From: an uncultured Draconibacterium sp.
Lineage (GTDB): Bacteria; Bacteroidota; Bacteroidia; Bacteroidales; Prolixibacteraceae
Reading direction: 5' to 3'
Length of the DNA: 64,000 nt
Assembly: GCF_963675065.1 (NCBI RefSeq)
Contig: NZ_OY775906.1
Span: 2,644,001-2,708,000 of the forward strand
The stretch's first letter is position 1. Each line of letters begins with the position of its first letter. Positions 8,986-17,668 of this stretch are shown piece by piece. The position numbers were made by a program, and so were the translations under genes. Under the pieces are notes generated by a model that saw only the letters and a list, made by a program, of their open reading frames with translations, made no database searches and had not been told where the DNA came from.

Positions 8986-10398
8986 ATGAACGAGGAAAGA
9001 GATAATTTCAGGGAAGAAGATATTAGTGAGGCACTTAATCGTTTTAAGAGCTCTTTGGTCTCAGGCCGCGCAAAATATTTCGATGTTTCGGAATTTGAAG
9101 GAATTGTAGAGCAGTTAATGGAAGAAGGGGATTTACAGTCTTCTGAAATTGCCGCCAAACAAGGTATACAAATCCATCCAAATGCGGTTCCTCTTCATTT
9201 AAAATATGCACAAATTCTGCTGAGCAAAGGCAAATACAACCAGGCTCAGAAATACCTCGATTTTGCTGAAAGAGTTGAAAATACCAATCCCGATGTGCAC
9301 CTGTTAAGAGGTTCGGCATCGTTGATTATGGGTAACGAAGATCTGGCAAAAGCATCATTCAAAAAAGCAATCAAAGCCGGAAACGGAGAAACCGACGACA
9401 TTTTATACCACGTTGGATCGGCATTTATTCAAATTGGCGAAATAAGCGAAGCGATCTCGTATTTCAAAAAGGCCTTAAAACTGAATCCGAAACACGAACT
9501 GGCGCTTTACGATCTTGCATTTTTTACCGACCAGATTGGCGATTACAAAAACAGCATTAAGTATTACAATCGTTTTATTGATAACGACGTATACAATTAC
9601 TCCGCCTGGTTTAACCTGGGTATTGTATACAACAAAGCCGACATGCACGATAAAGCAATTGAGGCTTATGAATACACGCTGGCCATTAACGAAAATTTCA
9701 ATATGGCCCTATTTAATATCGGAAACGCGCTGGCCAATTCAGGACGTTTTAAAGAAGCCATCGATAAATACAGGGAATTTCTGGAGTTTGACCCGGATAA
9801 TGACGATGCCTACTGCTACATTGGCGAGTGTTACCTTAACCTGGACGATCAGTTACTATCGGAGCACAACTACCAAAAAGCAATTTCTATAAATCCGGAG
9901 AATGACACCGCTCACTTTGGTGTGGGACTAATTATGTGGATTGCGAAAAAGTACGACAGAAGTATCGACTACATCAACCAGTCCATAAAGATCGACAAGC
10001 AAAATTCGGAATATTGGCTGACCCTGGGAAAAGTTAGTAGCGATGCGGAGTACCTGGACGATGCGATAAAAGCATTTAAAAAAGGTGCTCGTATTGACGC
10101 TGAGAATACCGAAATATGGCTCACCTGGGCGGAGACCCTACAGAAGCACGGAGATACAAACGGTGCCATCCGAATTCTGAAAAAGGCGATCGACAATAAC
10201 GACGATTCGATGTTAAAATACCGCTTGGTTGCAATTTTGCTTGGAGCCCGGAAACGCAAAGAAGCTTACGAATGGTTGCGATCAGCAATGCTGCAAGACT
10301 TTGAAAACATCAATTACTTGTTCGATATTTATCCGAGAGCCTTAAAAAGTAAGCAGCTTAAAAAGGTTGTGGACGATTTCCGTCGGGGAGATAAATAA
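8986..10398 (+). CDS. Tetratricopeptide repeat protein
   Basis: A 470-residue protein made almost entirely of 34-residue TPR units from about residue 60 to the end, for example ISEAISYFKKALKLNPKHEL, HDKAIEAYEYTLAINENFN and FKEAIDKYREFLEFDPDND; about ten repeats can be counted by eye. It has no signal peptide or membrane segment, so it should be cytoplasmic. TPR arrays form superhelical protein-binding surfaces; the partner cannot be read from sequence. It is a single gene followed by a weak hairpin at 10454-10488. Confidence 0.9.
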   Translation: MNEERDNFREEDISEALNRFKSSLVSGRAKYFDVSEFEGIVEQLMEEGDLQSSEIAAKQGIQIHPNAVPLHLKYAQILLSKGKYNQAQKYLDFAERVENTNPDVHLLRGSASLIMGNEDLAKASFKKAIKAGNGETDDILYHVGSAFIQIGEISEAISYFKKALKLNPKHELALYDLAFFTDQIGDYKNSIKYYNRFIDNDVYNYSAWFNLGIVYNKADMHDKAIEAYEYTLAINENFNMALFNIGNALANSGRFKEAIDKYREFLEFDPDNDDAYCYIGECYLNLDDQLLSEHNYQKAISINPENDTAHFGVGLIMWIAKKYDRSIDYINQSIKIDKQNSEYWLTLGKVSSDAEYLDDAIKAFKKGARIDAENTEIWLTWAETLQKHGDTNGAIRILKKAIDNNDDSMLKYRLVAILLGARKRKEAYEWLRSAMLQDFENINYLFDIYPRALKSKQLKKVVDDFRRGDK

Positions 10399-10453
10399 CA
10401 ATTAACAAATCAAGTTTTATTAAATTTATTAAATCCCCTAGCAAAATCAGTAT

Positions 10454-10488
10454 CAGGGAGTCAACCTTCTTTACCGAATCCCTGTTTT
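10454..10488 (+). terminator. Possible terminator after the TPR gene
   Basis: CAGGGA at 10454-10459 pairs with TCCCTG at 10479-10484, followed by four T and a T-rich stretch. The stem is short with a long loop, so support is moderate. Confidence 0.45.
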
Positions 10489-10554
10489 ACAATTTGTTTT
10501 TGTATTTTGGCGTCCCGAAATAAAAATTTACACCGTTACAAATTCTGACCATAG

Positions 10555-11490
10555 ATGAACAGAACAACAAAAGACTACTTTACACTGGTATTAAAAGGAA
10601 TGGGAATGGGAGCTGCCGATGTGGTACCGGGTGTTTCCGGAGGAACAATCGCTTTTATCACCGGCATTTACGAAGAGTTGATTGACTCCATAAAGTCGAT
10701 CAATTTAACTGCCATAAAACTGTTACTTGGTTTTAAACTGGCCGAGTTCTGGAAAGCGATCAACGGAACTTTCCTGATCAGCGTTTTTATCGGAGTTGGC
10801 ATTAGCGTATTCTCGCTGGCAAAAGGACTGGAATATTTGCTTCATCACTATCCCATTTTAGTGTGGTCGTTCTTTTTCGGATTGATCGTTGCATCGGCCA
10901 TTTATGTGGCGCGCTCGATTAAACGATGGAAAGCCGATACCATAATTGGCGGTTTGGCCGGAATTGTAATTGCATACCTTATTACTGTTATTACGCCTGC
11001 CGAAGCTAACACCAGTTACTGGTTTATTTTTCTGTCGGGGGCCATTGCCATTTGTGCCATGATCCTGCCCGGTATTTCCGGTAGTTTTATTTTGGTGCTT
11101 CTGGGAATGTACAAATTTATCCTTTCGGCAGTTGGCGATATGAACATTGCAGTTATCCTTACTTTTCTTGTTGGCGCGGCCGTTGGAATTATTGCTTTCT
11201 CCAATGTATTATCGTGGCTATTGAAAAAATATCACAATACTACTATTGCGGTTCTGGCCGGTTTTATGGTAGGATCGCTAAACAAAGTATGGCCCTGGAA
11301 AGAAGTTACAGAAACAATCATTGATCGTCACGGTGAATTGAAACCCATCGCCGAAAGTAATATTTTACCCGGAACATACGAGCAAATAACAGGGCACGAA
11401 GCCTGGTTGCTGGGTGCAATTGTTCTGGCAATTGCCGGATTTGCGCTCATTTTTGTTGTTGAAGGAATTGGAAAGAAATTGAAAAAGTAA
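10555..11490 (+). CDS. DUF368 membrane protein (polyprenyl-phosphate translocase family)
   Basis: A 311-residue polytopic membrane protein with about eight to ten hydrophobic segments. Two internally related loops are diagnostic for DUF368: VVPGVSGGTIAFITGIYEEL near residue 25 and ILPGISGSFILVLLGMY near residue 175. Members of this family (PopT) have been described as undecaprenyl-phosphate translocases that return the cell-envelope lipid carrier to the inner leaflet; that role is extended here by family only. It precedes aroE with a 39-base spacer containing a short repeat word, so it could share a transcript. Confidence 0.9.
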   Translation: MNRTTKDYFTLVLKGMGMGAADVVPGVSGGTIAFITGIYEELIDSIKSINLTAIKLLLGFKLAEFWKAINGTFLISVFIGVGISVFSLAKGLEYLLHHYPILVWSFFFGLIVASAIYVARSIKRWKADTIIGGLAGIVIAYLITVITPAEANTSYWFIFLSGAIAICAMILPGISGSFILVLLGMYKFILSAVGDMNIAVILTFLVGAAVGIIAFSNVLSWLLKKYHNTTIAVLAGFMVGSLNKVWPWKEVTETIIDRHGELKPIAESNILPGTYEQITGHEAWLLGAIVLAIAGFALIFVVEGIGKKLKK

Positions 11491-11503
11491 GCAGTTGTAG
11501 TTT

Positions 11504-11517
11504 ACAGTACTCAGTAA
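11504..11517 (+). repeat. Short repeat word, copy 1 (upstream of aroE)
   Basis: ACAGTACTCAGTAA here matches ACAGTATTCAGTAA at 12296-12309 in 13 of 14 bases. The two copies bracket aroE and look like debris of a dispersed intergenic element. Confidence 0.45.
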
Positions 11518-11529
11518 AAAAATCAAAAC

Positions 11530-12279
11530 ATGAAAAGATACGGATTATTAGGCTACCCACTCACCCACTCATTCTCGAAACGCTATTTCACCGAACGTTT
11601 TGAGGCGGAAAAGATAGATTCAACTTATGAAAATTTCGAAATCGATTCGATAAATAAATTCACCGATGTGGTAAAAGACAATCCGGAGGTAATCGGGTTT
11701 AACGTTACCATTCCGTACAAAGAACAGGTGATTCCTTATTTGGATGAACTGAATGATTCGGCAAAAGAGATTGGCGCTGTTAATACCATCCGCGTTACAC
11801 GAACCGAAAACGGTGTGCATTTAAAAGGATTTAATACCGATACTTTTGGTTTTGAGTCGTCACTGAAACCGCTTTTAAAAGATCATCATAAAAAAGCGCT
11901 GATTCTTGGAACAGGTGGAGCTTCGAAAGCATTAAAATATGTGCTCAGCAAATTAGGTATCGAATACATTTCGGCATCAATTGAAGAGTTGAAGGAAAAC
12001 GAGATCCGTTACGAAGACATTGATGAGCAGGTAATAAGCGAGCGTCTGCTGATCATTAATGCCACACCACTGGGAACCTATCCAAAAGTTGACACTTTCC
12101 CGAATATTCCTTATGAGTTCATAACCGACAAGCACCTGCTTTTTGATTTGGTTTACAATCCTGAAGTAACGCAGTTTATGGCCAAAGGAAAAGCCAAAGG
12201 AGCCACAGTTAAAAATGGCTACGAAATGTTGCTAAACCAGGCTAAAAAGGCTTATGAGATTTGGAACTCGGAGGAATAG
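11530..12279 (+). CDS. aroE: Shikimate dehydrogenase
   Basis: A 249-residue cytoplasmic enzyme that reduces 3-dehydroshikimate to shikimate with NADPH in aromatic amino acid biosynthesis. It has the N-terminal substrate site GYPLTHSFSK, the catalytic Lys in FNVTIPYKE, the Asp in FNTDTFGF and a nucleotide-binding ILGTGGASKA loop near residue 128, and ends with a conserved NGYEMLLNQA segment. The length is slightly short of the usual 270, which is typical for Bacteroidota AroE. Neighbours are not aromatic pathway genes. Confidence 0.94.
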   Translation: MKRYGLLGYPLTHSFSKRYFTERFEAEKIDSTYENFEIDSINKFTDVVKDNPEVIGFNVTIPYKEQVIPYLDELNDSAKEIGAVNTIRVTRTENGVHLKGFNTDTFGFESSLKPLLKDHHKKALILGTGGASKALKYVLSKLGIEYISASIEELKENEIRYEDIDEQVISERLLIINATPLGTYPKVDTFPNIPYEFITDKHLLFDLVYNPEVTQFMAKGKAKGATVKNGYEMLLNQAKKAYEIWNSEE

Positions 12280-12388
12280 TTTTCAGTGATCAGTCACAGT
12301 ATTCAGTAAGATTGCAACTTGTAATCTGAAACTGAAAACATCATCCCCCTTCGAAGGGGGAAAACGACGAAGGAGTTGGGGGATGAAA
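12279..12388 (+). repeat. Composite intergenic repeat: outer inverted repeat plus REP-like hairpin, copy A
   Basis: GTTTTCAGT at 12279-12287 is the reverse complement of ACTGAAAAC at 12331-12339. Immediately after comes a hairpin element: CATCCCCC at 12342-12349 pairs with GGGGGATG at 12378-12385 and encloses the perfect palindrome CCCCCTTCGAAGGGGG at 12345-12360. A second copy of the hairpin element lies at 12911-12965, on the other side of the phosphatase gene. Confidence 0.8.
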
Positions 12389-12413
12389 TTCAAAAATGTA
12401 ACAGATTCGAAAA

Positions 12414-12884
12414 ATGGATAAAACAAAAGTACTTTTTGTATGTCAGGGAAATATCTGTCGTTCGCCAAGTGCCGAAGCAGTATTTAACGGCCTGATTAAA
12501 AAAGCAGGAATCGGAAAACATTACGAAGTGGACTCTGCCGGCACCTCTGCCTACCACGTTGGAGAACAAGCCGACCGGAGAATGCAATCGCATGCTAAAC
12601 GTCGGAATTACAACTTAACAAGTATTTCACGGCAATTTGATCCGCATACCGATTTCGATTATTTTGACTACATCATCGGGATGGACGACTACAATATGCA
12701 CAGTTTGAAAAATACCGCCCGCAATGGTGACGACCTTAACAAACTGTACAAAATGACAGATTTTAGCAGCGACGGCCGATACGATGAAGTTCCCGATCCG
12801 TATTACGGTGGTGCTGATGGGTTTGAGTTGGTACTCGATTTGCTGGAAGATGCATGCGAGGGGCTACTTCGGAAAATAAGTTAA
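12414..12884 (+). CDS. Low-molecular-weight protein-tyrosine phosphatase
   Basis: A 156-residue cytoplasmic enzyme with the P-loop CQGNICRS at residues 10-17 (nucleophile Cys10, phosphate-binding Arg16) and the general-acid Asp128 in DPYYGG. Length and motif order match the LMW-PTP family, which removes phosphate from tyrosine residues and in some bacteria acts on kinases of exopolysaccharide export. No kinase or polysaccharide gene is adjacent, so the target is open. It is bracketed by two copies of a REP-like hairpin. Confidence 0.94.
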   Translation: MDKTKVLFVCQGNICRSPSAEAVFNGLIKKAGIGKHYEVDSAGTSAYHVGEQADRRMQSHAKRRNYNLTSISRQFDPHTDFDYFDYIIGMDDYNMHSLKNTARNGDDLNKLYKMTDFSSDGRYDEVPDPYYGGADGFELVLDLLEDACEGLLRKIS

Positions 12885-12910
12885 AATTTAGTTTTGCTGA
12901 TACGGTACTT

Positions 12911-12965
12911 TCATCCCCCTATCCCCCTTCGAAGGGGGAAGCGACGAAGGAGCAGGGGATGAAAA
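12911..12965 (+). repeat. REP-like hairpin element, copy B
   Basis: CATCCCC at 12912-12918 pairs with GGGGATG at 12955-12961, and the internal palindrome CCCCCTTCGAAGGGGG occupies 12923-12938. Orientation and shared words (GACGAAGGAG, GGGGATGAAA) match copy A near 12341-12388. Confidence 0.8.
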
Positions 12966-12987
12966 AACTTTATAAGTAATTCAATTT

Positions 12988-13452
12988 TTATTCGAAGTGG
13001 TAAAGGAAATTTACCAAACAATCGTAGGCCGGTTTCCGCTCGCCTTCGATGTCAACCACAATTTTCACCTGAATTTTAGCAATTCCACGTAGGTTCTTAA
13101 TGTCGTTTAACGATACTGTTGCCCTGATTTTGTCGTTTACTTTTACCGGTTGCTGGAAACGTAAACTCTCAATACCGTAATTTACGATCATTTTTACATT
13201 TCGTACATCAACAACATTGTACCACAGGTAAGTTAGCATCGACAACGATAAGTAACCATGTGCGATGGTTGTTTTAAACGGCGATTCTTTGGCAGCACGC
13301 TCCGGATCGGTATGTATCCACTGGTAATCAAGCGTTGCATCAGCAAATTTATCTATCTGATCCTGAGTTATCTGAACATAATCTGAAACTCCTATAACCT
13401 GCCCCAAAAGGGCCTCAAACTCTTCGTAGTTGTTGATAATTCGTTTTTCCAT
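12988..13452 (-). CDS. MaoC-family (R)-specific hot-dog hydratase
   Basis: A 154-residue single hot-dog-fold protein. It carries the MaoC/hydratase-2 signature: an Asp and a His in DYQWIHTDPERA and the following helix region TTIAHGYLSLSML. Family members hydrate (R)-specific enoyl-CoA or act as related dehydratases. The substrate here is not indicated by neighbours. The start at 13452 gives the usual length. It is divergent from the DMT transporter gene. Confidence 0.9.
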   Translation of the reverse strand: MEKRIINNYEEFEALLGQVIGVSDYVQITQDQIDKFADATLDYQWIHTDPERAAKESPFKTTIAHGYLSLSMLTYLWYNVVDVRNVKMIVNYGIESLRFQQPVKVNDKIRATVSLNDIKNLRGIAKIQVKIVVDIEGERKPAYDCLVNFLYHFE

Positions 13453-13680
13453 TTGAAAAATAATTCTGGTAAATGATGTGCCAAGTTAATCCTTTTCCTC
13501 AAGTATCGCAGCTTTCAGCAAAACGAATGCCCCTATTTTATAAAGCTTTCACAAATAAAATCTGAATTTTTATACATTATGTTCCATTTTTAAAACGACT
13601 TTGAAGTTAACGTGAAGAATTCAAACAACCACGTCCGGTTTTTATCAGAAAATGGTCACCTTTGCATTTCAATTTATCGC

Positions 13681-14610
13681 ATGAGAAATCTTTTCCGAAC
13701 AACAACCTTCCTGGCAATTGTTGCCTGCCTTTTGTGGTCGACCGCATTTGCGGGAGTAAAAATCGGGCTGGAATATCATAGTCCATTCCAGTTTGCAGGA
13801 ATCCGTTTTACCATTTCCGGTATATTGATGTTTTTGTATTTCGGAAAACCAAAACGCTATTTTTCAGAATTAAAACACAACCTGAAATTTATCCTGTTGC
13901 TCTCAGTGGTGCAGATATTTGCACAATATGCGCTGTTTTACAGTGGTATAAATTTACTTCCTGGTTCCTTATCGGCTATGATCGTAGGATCGCAACCGCT
14001 TTTTATAGCGTTGGTAGCTCACTTCTCGTTTAATAACGATAAAATGACTCCACTAAAGACATTCAGCATATTAATTGGCGTTGCCGGCATTGCAATTATC
14101 ACACTCGGCCGCACTAAAGTTGAAATGACCGGCTACCTGGAATATCTTGGCATTGCCATATTACTGGTTAATAATATTGTATCGGGTTATTCCAATGTAA
14201 TTGTCGCGAAACACTCTGGCACAATTTCACCGGTTGTTTTAAGCTCCACTTCGCTTATTATTGGCGGCTTGATGCTATCTATTGTTTCTATTCCTGTTGA
14301 AGGTATTCACTTGGGGCCATTTCCTCCAAAATACTGGTACGCTTTGGCGTGGCTAAGCTTTTTATCGGCAGCCGCTATTACCATTTGGTATTCGTTACTA
14401 AAACGACCGGGCGTAAAAGTTTCGTTACTAAATGTGTGGAAATTTCTGATTCCCGTTTCAGGTGCAGCACTCAGCTGGGTTTTATTGAGCAACGAAAAAC
14501 CTGATCACGCTTCAATTATTGGGATGATGATAATTGCCGTGTCGCTGCTTAGCCTGAACTATGCCAACCGCAGGGAACAAAAGCTGGCCGCCCAAAAGGA
14601 GCAGAAATAG
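13681..14610 (+). CDS. DMT-family (EamA) transporter
   Basis: About 309 residues with ten predicted membrane helices in two EamA repeats, including the family-typical VACLLWSTAFAGVKIGLEY at the N-terminus and LLPGSLSAMIVGSQPLFIAL. An in-frame ATG at 13612 would add 23 hydrophilic residues before the first helix. I prefer 13681, which starts right before the first membrane segment and gives the usual family length. The transported compound is unknown; relatives export amino acids or other small metabolites. The C-terminus is a short Lys/Gln-rich cytoplasmic tail. Confidence 0.88.
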   Translation: MRNLFRTTTFLAIVACLLWSTAFAGVKIGLEYHSPFQFAGIRFTISGILMFLYFGKPKRYFSELKHNLKFILLLSVVQIFAQYALFYSGINLLPGSLSAMIVGSQPLFIALVAHFSFNNDKMTPLKTFSILIGVAGIAIITLGRTKVEMTGYLEYLGIAILLVNNIVSGYSNVIVAKHSGTISPVVLSSTSLIIGGLMLSIVSIPVEGIHLGPFPPKYWYALAWLSFLSAAAITIWYSLLKRPGVKVSLLNVWKFLIPVSGAALSWVLLSNEKPDHASIIGMMIIAVSLLSLNYANRREQKLAAQKEQK

Positions 14611-14663
14611 CTCTTCTTTAACAGATTACTTTCCAACATGATATTTTTGAATTATGACCCCAT

Positions 14664-14731
14664 CCCTAAAGGGTGAATCCAAAAAATCAATCTGGTTCCC
14701 TTTAGGGATTAGGGTAATACAGATTGATTTT
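14664..14731. repeat. Nested inverted repeats (REP-like)
   Basis: CCCTAAAGGG at 14664-14673 is the exact reverse complement of CCCTTTAGGG at 14698-14707. AAAATCAATCTG at 14683-14694 is the exact reverse complement of CAGATTGATTTT at 14720-14731. The interleaved arms would allow alternative hairpins between the convergent DMT and DUF1080 genes. Confidence 0.75.
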
Positions 14732-14763
14732 GTGTACAGTTAAATGATTCTGTCAAAGTAAAA

Positions 14764-15588
14764 TTACTCATCCAAAACCAGTAATTCTATTTTCCTGAAA
14801 TCTGTACCATGACTTTCAGCCTGAATAGATATTGTTCCGCCGGTAATAATTTTATTACCATCAGCCGGCAATAACTTGTCGAAACTCGGGTCACGCGGAT
14901 CCAGTTGAGGCTGTTCGTAGCTCAACACTTCTTCTCCATCAACAAAATGCCGGATAACTTCTCCGCCGTGCACTTCCACTTCAACATTTACCCATGCGTC
15001 ATCAAATTGTGTTTTCGATTTTGAATTGGTACAATGTTCCTCCCAAAGCTCACCGTTCATTATCACATTGGTTCCGGGCGTACAAAGATTCATTGTAGGT
15101 CGTTCGCCTTGTCCGGTAACGCCACCCAATAACTGCACTTCAATTGATGTTGGAAAGTCCTGATCCAACTCCATGGATTCCGCACTTTGCCCGTGAATCA
15201 TCAATCCATTGTTTCTGAATGCCCAGCCAGGTCCGTTTTTTGCCTGCTCTCCAATAAAGCGGTACTCAACCCGCAAACGGTAATGCGAAAATTCATCTTT
15301 GTAAAATAAGTGGCCAAATTTACCATTCCACTCTTCCCAGTTATCATACGACACCCGAAGCAAACCGTCTTCTACTCTAAACGTGTTCTTATAATTTTCG
15401 CCAAGCACCTCTCCTTTAAATTTTACCTGCCAGTCGTTTAAGTCTTTTCCGTTAAACAGTTGAATCCACTCCTCTCCTGATTTTTCAGCCGATTGCTGAG
15501 TTTTAGGTTTTGAGTTACATGCCGACAGAATTACGGTACAGGCTACGATAGCCGTCAGAATAAATTTATGAGTAGTTTTCATTATCAA
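14764..15588 (-). CDS. DUF1080 (3-keto-disaccharide hydrolase family) lipoprotein
   Basis: A 274-residue lipoprotein with a signal peptide ending LSACNS (Cys23). The DUF1080 beta-sandwich starts near WIQLFNGKDLNDWQVKF and contains the typical NNGLMIHGQ and EVQLLGG stretches. The family has been linked to glycoside-type or 3-keto-sugar hydrolysis on the cell surface or in the periplasm, but many members are unassigned. It is divergent from the TetR-led efflux operon. The intergenic region contains two TetR-type operator candidates, which may also affect this gene. Confidence 0.88.
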   Translation of the reverse strand: MIMKTTHKFILTAIVACTVILSACNSKPKTQQSAEKSGEEWIQLFNGKDLNDWQVKFKGEVLGENYKNTFRVEDGLLRVSYDNWEEWNGKFGHLFYKDEFSHYRLRVEYRFIGEQAKNGPGWAFRNNGLMIHGQSAESMELDQDFPTSIEVQLLGGVTGQGERPTMNLCTPGTNVIMNGELWEEHCTNSKSKTQFDDAWVNVEVEVHGGEVIRHFVDGEEVLSYEQPQLDPRDPSFDKLLPADGNKIITGGTISIQAESHGTDFRKIELLVLDE

Positions 15589-15660
15589 TATTTTTAATTG
15601 GTTTAGTAATGATTAGTAAAGATTAGTAAAGATAAAATATTATCGAATAAACAAAAATTA

Positions 15661-15685
15661 ACCAAATGGTTAAACTATTTGGTTA
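15661..15685. promoter_or_regulatory. Candidate TetR operator 1
   Basis: The 25 bases contain perfect arms ACCAAAT (15661-15667) and ATTTGGT (15677-15683) and match operator 2 (15722-15746) at 20 of 25 positions. It sits upstream of the -33 region of the tetR promoter and between divergent genes. Confidence 0.65.
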
Positions 15686-15690
15686 TTTTC

Positions 15691-15721
15691 TTGGATAATT
15701 GAATCCAACCTCCTACTTTTG
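15691..15721 (+). promoter_or_regulatory. Predicted promoter of the tetR-efflux operon
   Basis: TTGG at 15691-15694 and a perfect TAnnTTTG (TACTTTTG, 15714-15721), spaced 19 bases. Start of transcription is expected near 15726, inside operator 2. Confidence 0.68.
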
Positions 15722-15746
15722 ACCAATTGGTTAAACCACATAGTTA
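15722..15746. promoter_or_regulatory. Candidate TetR operator 2, overlapping the transcription start
   Basis: It begins with the palindrome ACCAATTGGT (15722-15731) and continues TTAAAC as in operator 1. It starts directly after the -7 box, so occupancy would block the promoter, consistent with autorepression by the TetR protein encoded from 15757. Confidence 0.68.
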
Positions 15747-15756
15747 AATACAAATC

Positions 15757-16371
15757 ATGACTAACATAAAAAAAGATAATACCGAGGAAAAGATCCTTAG
15801 CGCCGCACAGAATGTTTTTGTCCGAAAAGGAATGGATGGAGCACGTATGCAGGAAATTGCAGACGAAGCGGGTATAAATAAAGCGCTGCTTCATTATTAT
15901 TTTCGTTCAAAACGACAGCTGTTTAACGCTACGTTCGAAAGCGTTTTTTCCAAAATAATACCCAATGTAATGCGCATGGTTCAGTCTGACCAACCTATTG
16001 AAGAAAAGCTGGAATTCTTTATTGAAAATTATATTGAAGTTTTGATGAAAAATCCTTTCCTGCCAACCTTTATCCTAAAAGAAATACATCAGGATCCGGA
16101 GTTTCTGGCAGAATTGATTAGAGGTAGTGGACTAGAACCCACAAAAGTTGTTGAGATGTTCAAAAACGAAATGGAAAAGGGAACTATTCGAACCATGGAT
16201 CCACGCGACTTATTAATCAGCATACTTAGTTTAATCATATTTCCTATTGCCTCAAAACCTCTATTGTCGTTGTTGTTTTTTGAGGATGATCCAAAAAGCT
16301 ATAACGAATTTATTGAGAAAAGAAAAGTAACCGTAAGGGAGTTTGTCCTTAACTCAATCCTAATAAAATGA
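15757..16371 (+). CDS. TetR/AcrR-family transcriptional regulator
   Basis: A 204-residue regulator. The N-terminal helix-turn-helix spans about residues 10-55, with EEKILSAAQNVFVRKGMDG and the recognition region INKALLHYYFRSKRQLF. The C-terminal ligand domain is variable. It leads an efflux operon and overlaps the tolC-like gene by 4 bases (ATGA). Two palindromic operator candidates sit at its promoter, so it probably represses its own operon until a ligand or efflux substrate binds. The ligand is unknown. Confidence 0.94.
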   Translation: MTNIKKDNTEEKILSAAQNVFVRKGMDGARMQEIADEAGINKALLHYYFRSKRQLFNATFESVFSKIIPNVMRMVQSDQPIEEKLEFFIENYIEVLMKNPFLPTFILKEIHQDPEFLAELIRGSGLEPTKVVEMFKNEMEKGTIRTMDPRDLLISILSLIIFPIASKPLLSLLFFEDDPKSYNEFIEKRKVTVREFVLNSILIK

Positions 16372-17645
16372 GAAAGATCCTGATTCTATTGCTATTTCCG
16401 GTTCAGTTGGTAGTTGCCCAAAACAACATTCAATTAGACAGTTGTTATGTGTGGGCACGGCAAAACTATCCCAATCTGAAACAGTCGGAACTGTGGAAAG
16501 AAATTAATGCGCTTTCCATACAAAACCACGAAACCAATTACCTGCCGCAGGTAACGTTGAACGGCCAGATAAGTTATCAATCGGCAGTAACCGAGGTTCC
16601 GGTTTCAATGCCGGGGATTACCATACCTACGGTAGCGAAAGATCGATACAACGCTTACGCCGAATTGCAACAAACTATTTGGGACGGCGGGCTTACCAAA
16701 ACAAATAAAATCCTTGAAACAGCTATTTTGAATAGCAATCTCAGCCAGCTTGAAGTTGAACTCTACAAACTGAATGAGCAGGTTGCACAGGCCTTTTTCA
16801 CCACTTTAGTGGTCGATAAGCAAAAAGAGGTGATCCTCGCACAAGTGAAAACCCTTGATGAACAGCTGAGTCGTGTAGAATCGGGTATTCGTAACGGAGT
16901 AACCGAACCTTCGGCCGCAATGGTATTAAAAGCCGAGCGCATCAATCTTCAACAAAACATAGTTGAACTGGATGCGGCTAAAAGTGCATCGCGCCAGATG
17001 CTTGAATTACTAACAGGCAAGCAGTTTGATGAAAATGGGACATTCACTTATCAAACCAACTTTTCATTCCATTCAGAATTGCTACGTCCGGAATTACAAT
17101 TGCTGGGCAATCAGCGCGAGCAGCTGGCCGTTCAAAGCAATCTGCTTACAAAAACGAGAAACCCAAAACTTTTCGGATTTGGACAGTTGGGATATGGCAA
17201 ACCGGGATTAAACATGCTGCTCGACGAATTTAAAGGTTACTACTTGTTTGGTGTGGGCGTTTCATGGAATGCCTTCGACTGGAAACAAACTTCGAGAAAA
17301 CAACAGGTTTTACAACTTCAGCAAGAAATGCTTCAAAGTCAGGAAGCTACATTTATACAAAATCTCAACCTTTTACTAATTCAACAAAAAGAACAAATCG
17401 GAAAACTGGAACAATTGATTACCAACGATGAAAATCTGGTAGAACTGCGTGCCGGAATTACCAAAGCAGCCGCCTCAAAATTGGAAAACGAAACAATTAC
17501 TACATCCGACTATGTTCAGGAATTGCAAGCAGAAACAGTAGCAAAACTAAAACAGGAAGTGCACAAAATTCAGCTTAACGAAGCCCGTGAAAAATATGTC
17601 CTCATTAAAGGAAAAACCTTGCCGGGCACATTAACACAGAACTAA
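16368..17645 (+). CDS. TolC-family outer-membrane efflux protein
   Basis: A 425-residue protein with a signal peptide ending VVAQ (about residue 17), then the duplicated coiled-coil outer-membrane factor architecture: LDSCYVWARQNYPNLKQSE at the start, long Gln/Leu-rich helices, and a mid-protein strand pair. It forms the outer-membrane channel for the tripartite pump encoded downstream. The start overlaps the tetR stop by 4 bases, so it belongs to the same operon. Confidence 0.92.
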   Translation: MRKILILLLFPVQLVVAQNNIQLDSCYVWARQNYPNLKQSELWKEINALSIQNHETNYLPQVTLNGQISYQSAVTEVPVSMPGITIPTVAKDRYNAYAELQQTIWDGGLTKTNKILETAILNSNLSQLEVELYKLNEQVAQAFFTTLVVDKQKEVILAQVKTLDEQLSRVESGIRNGVTEPSAAMVLKAERINLQQNIVELDAAKSASRQMLELLTGKQFDENGTFTYQTNFSFHSELLRPELQLLGNQREQLAVQSNLLTKTRNPKLFGFGQLGYGKPGLNMLLDEFKGYYLFGVGVSWNAFDWKQTSRKQQVLQLQQEMLQSQEATFIQNLNLLLIQQKEQIGKLEQLITNDENLVELRAGITKAAASKLENETITTSDYVQELQAETVAKLKQEVHKIQLNEAREKYVLIKGKTLPGTLTQN

Positions 17646-17668
17646 AAAACAAGCAAAACATCATTACC

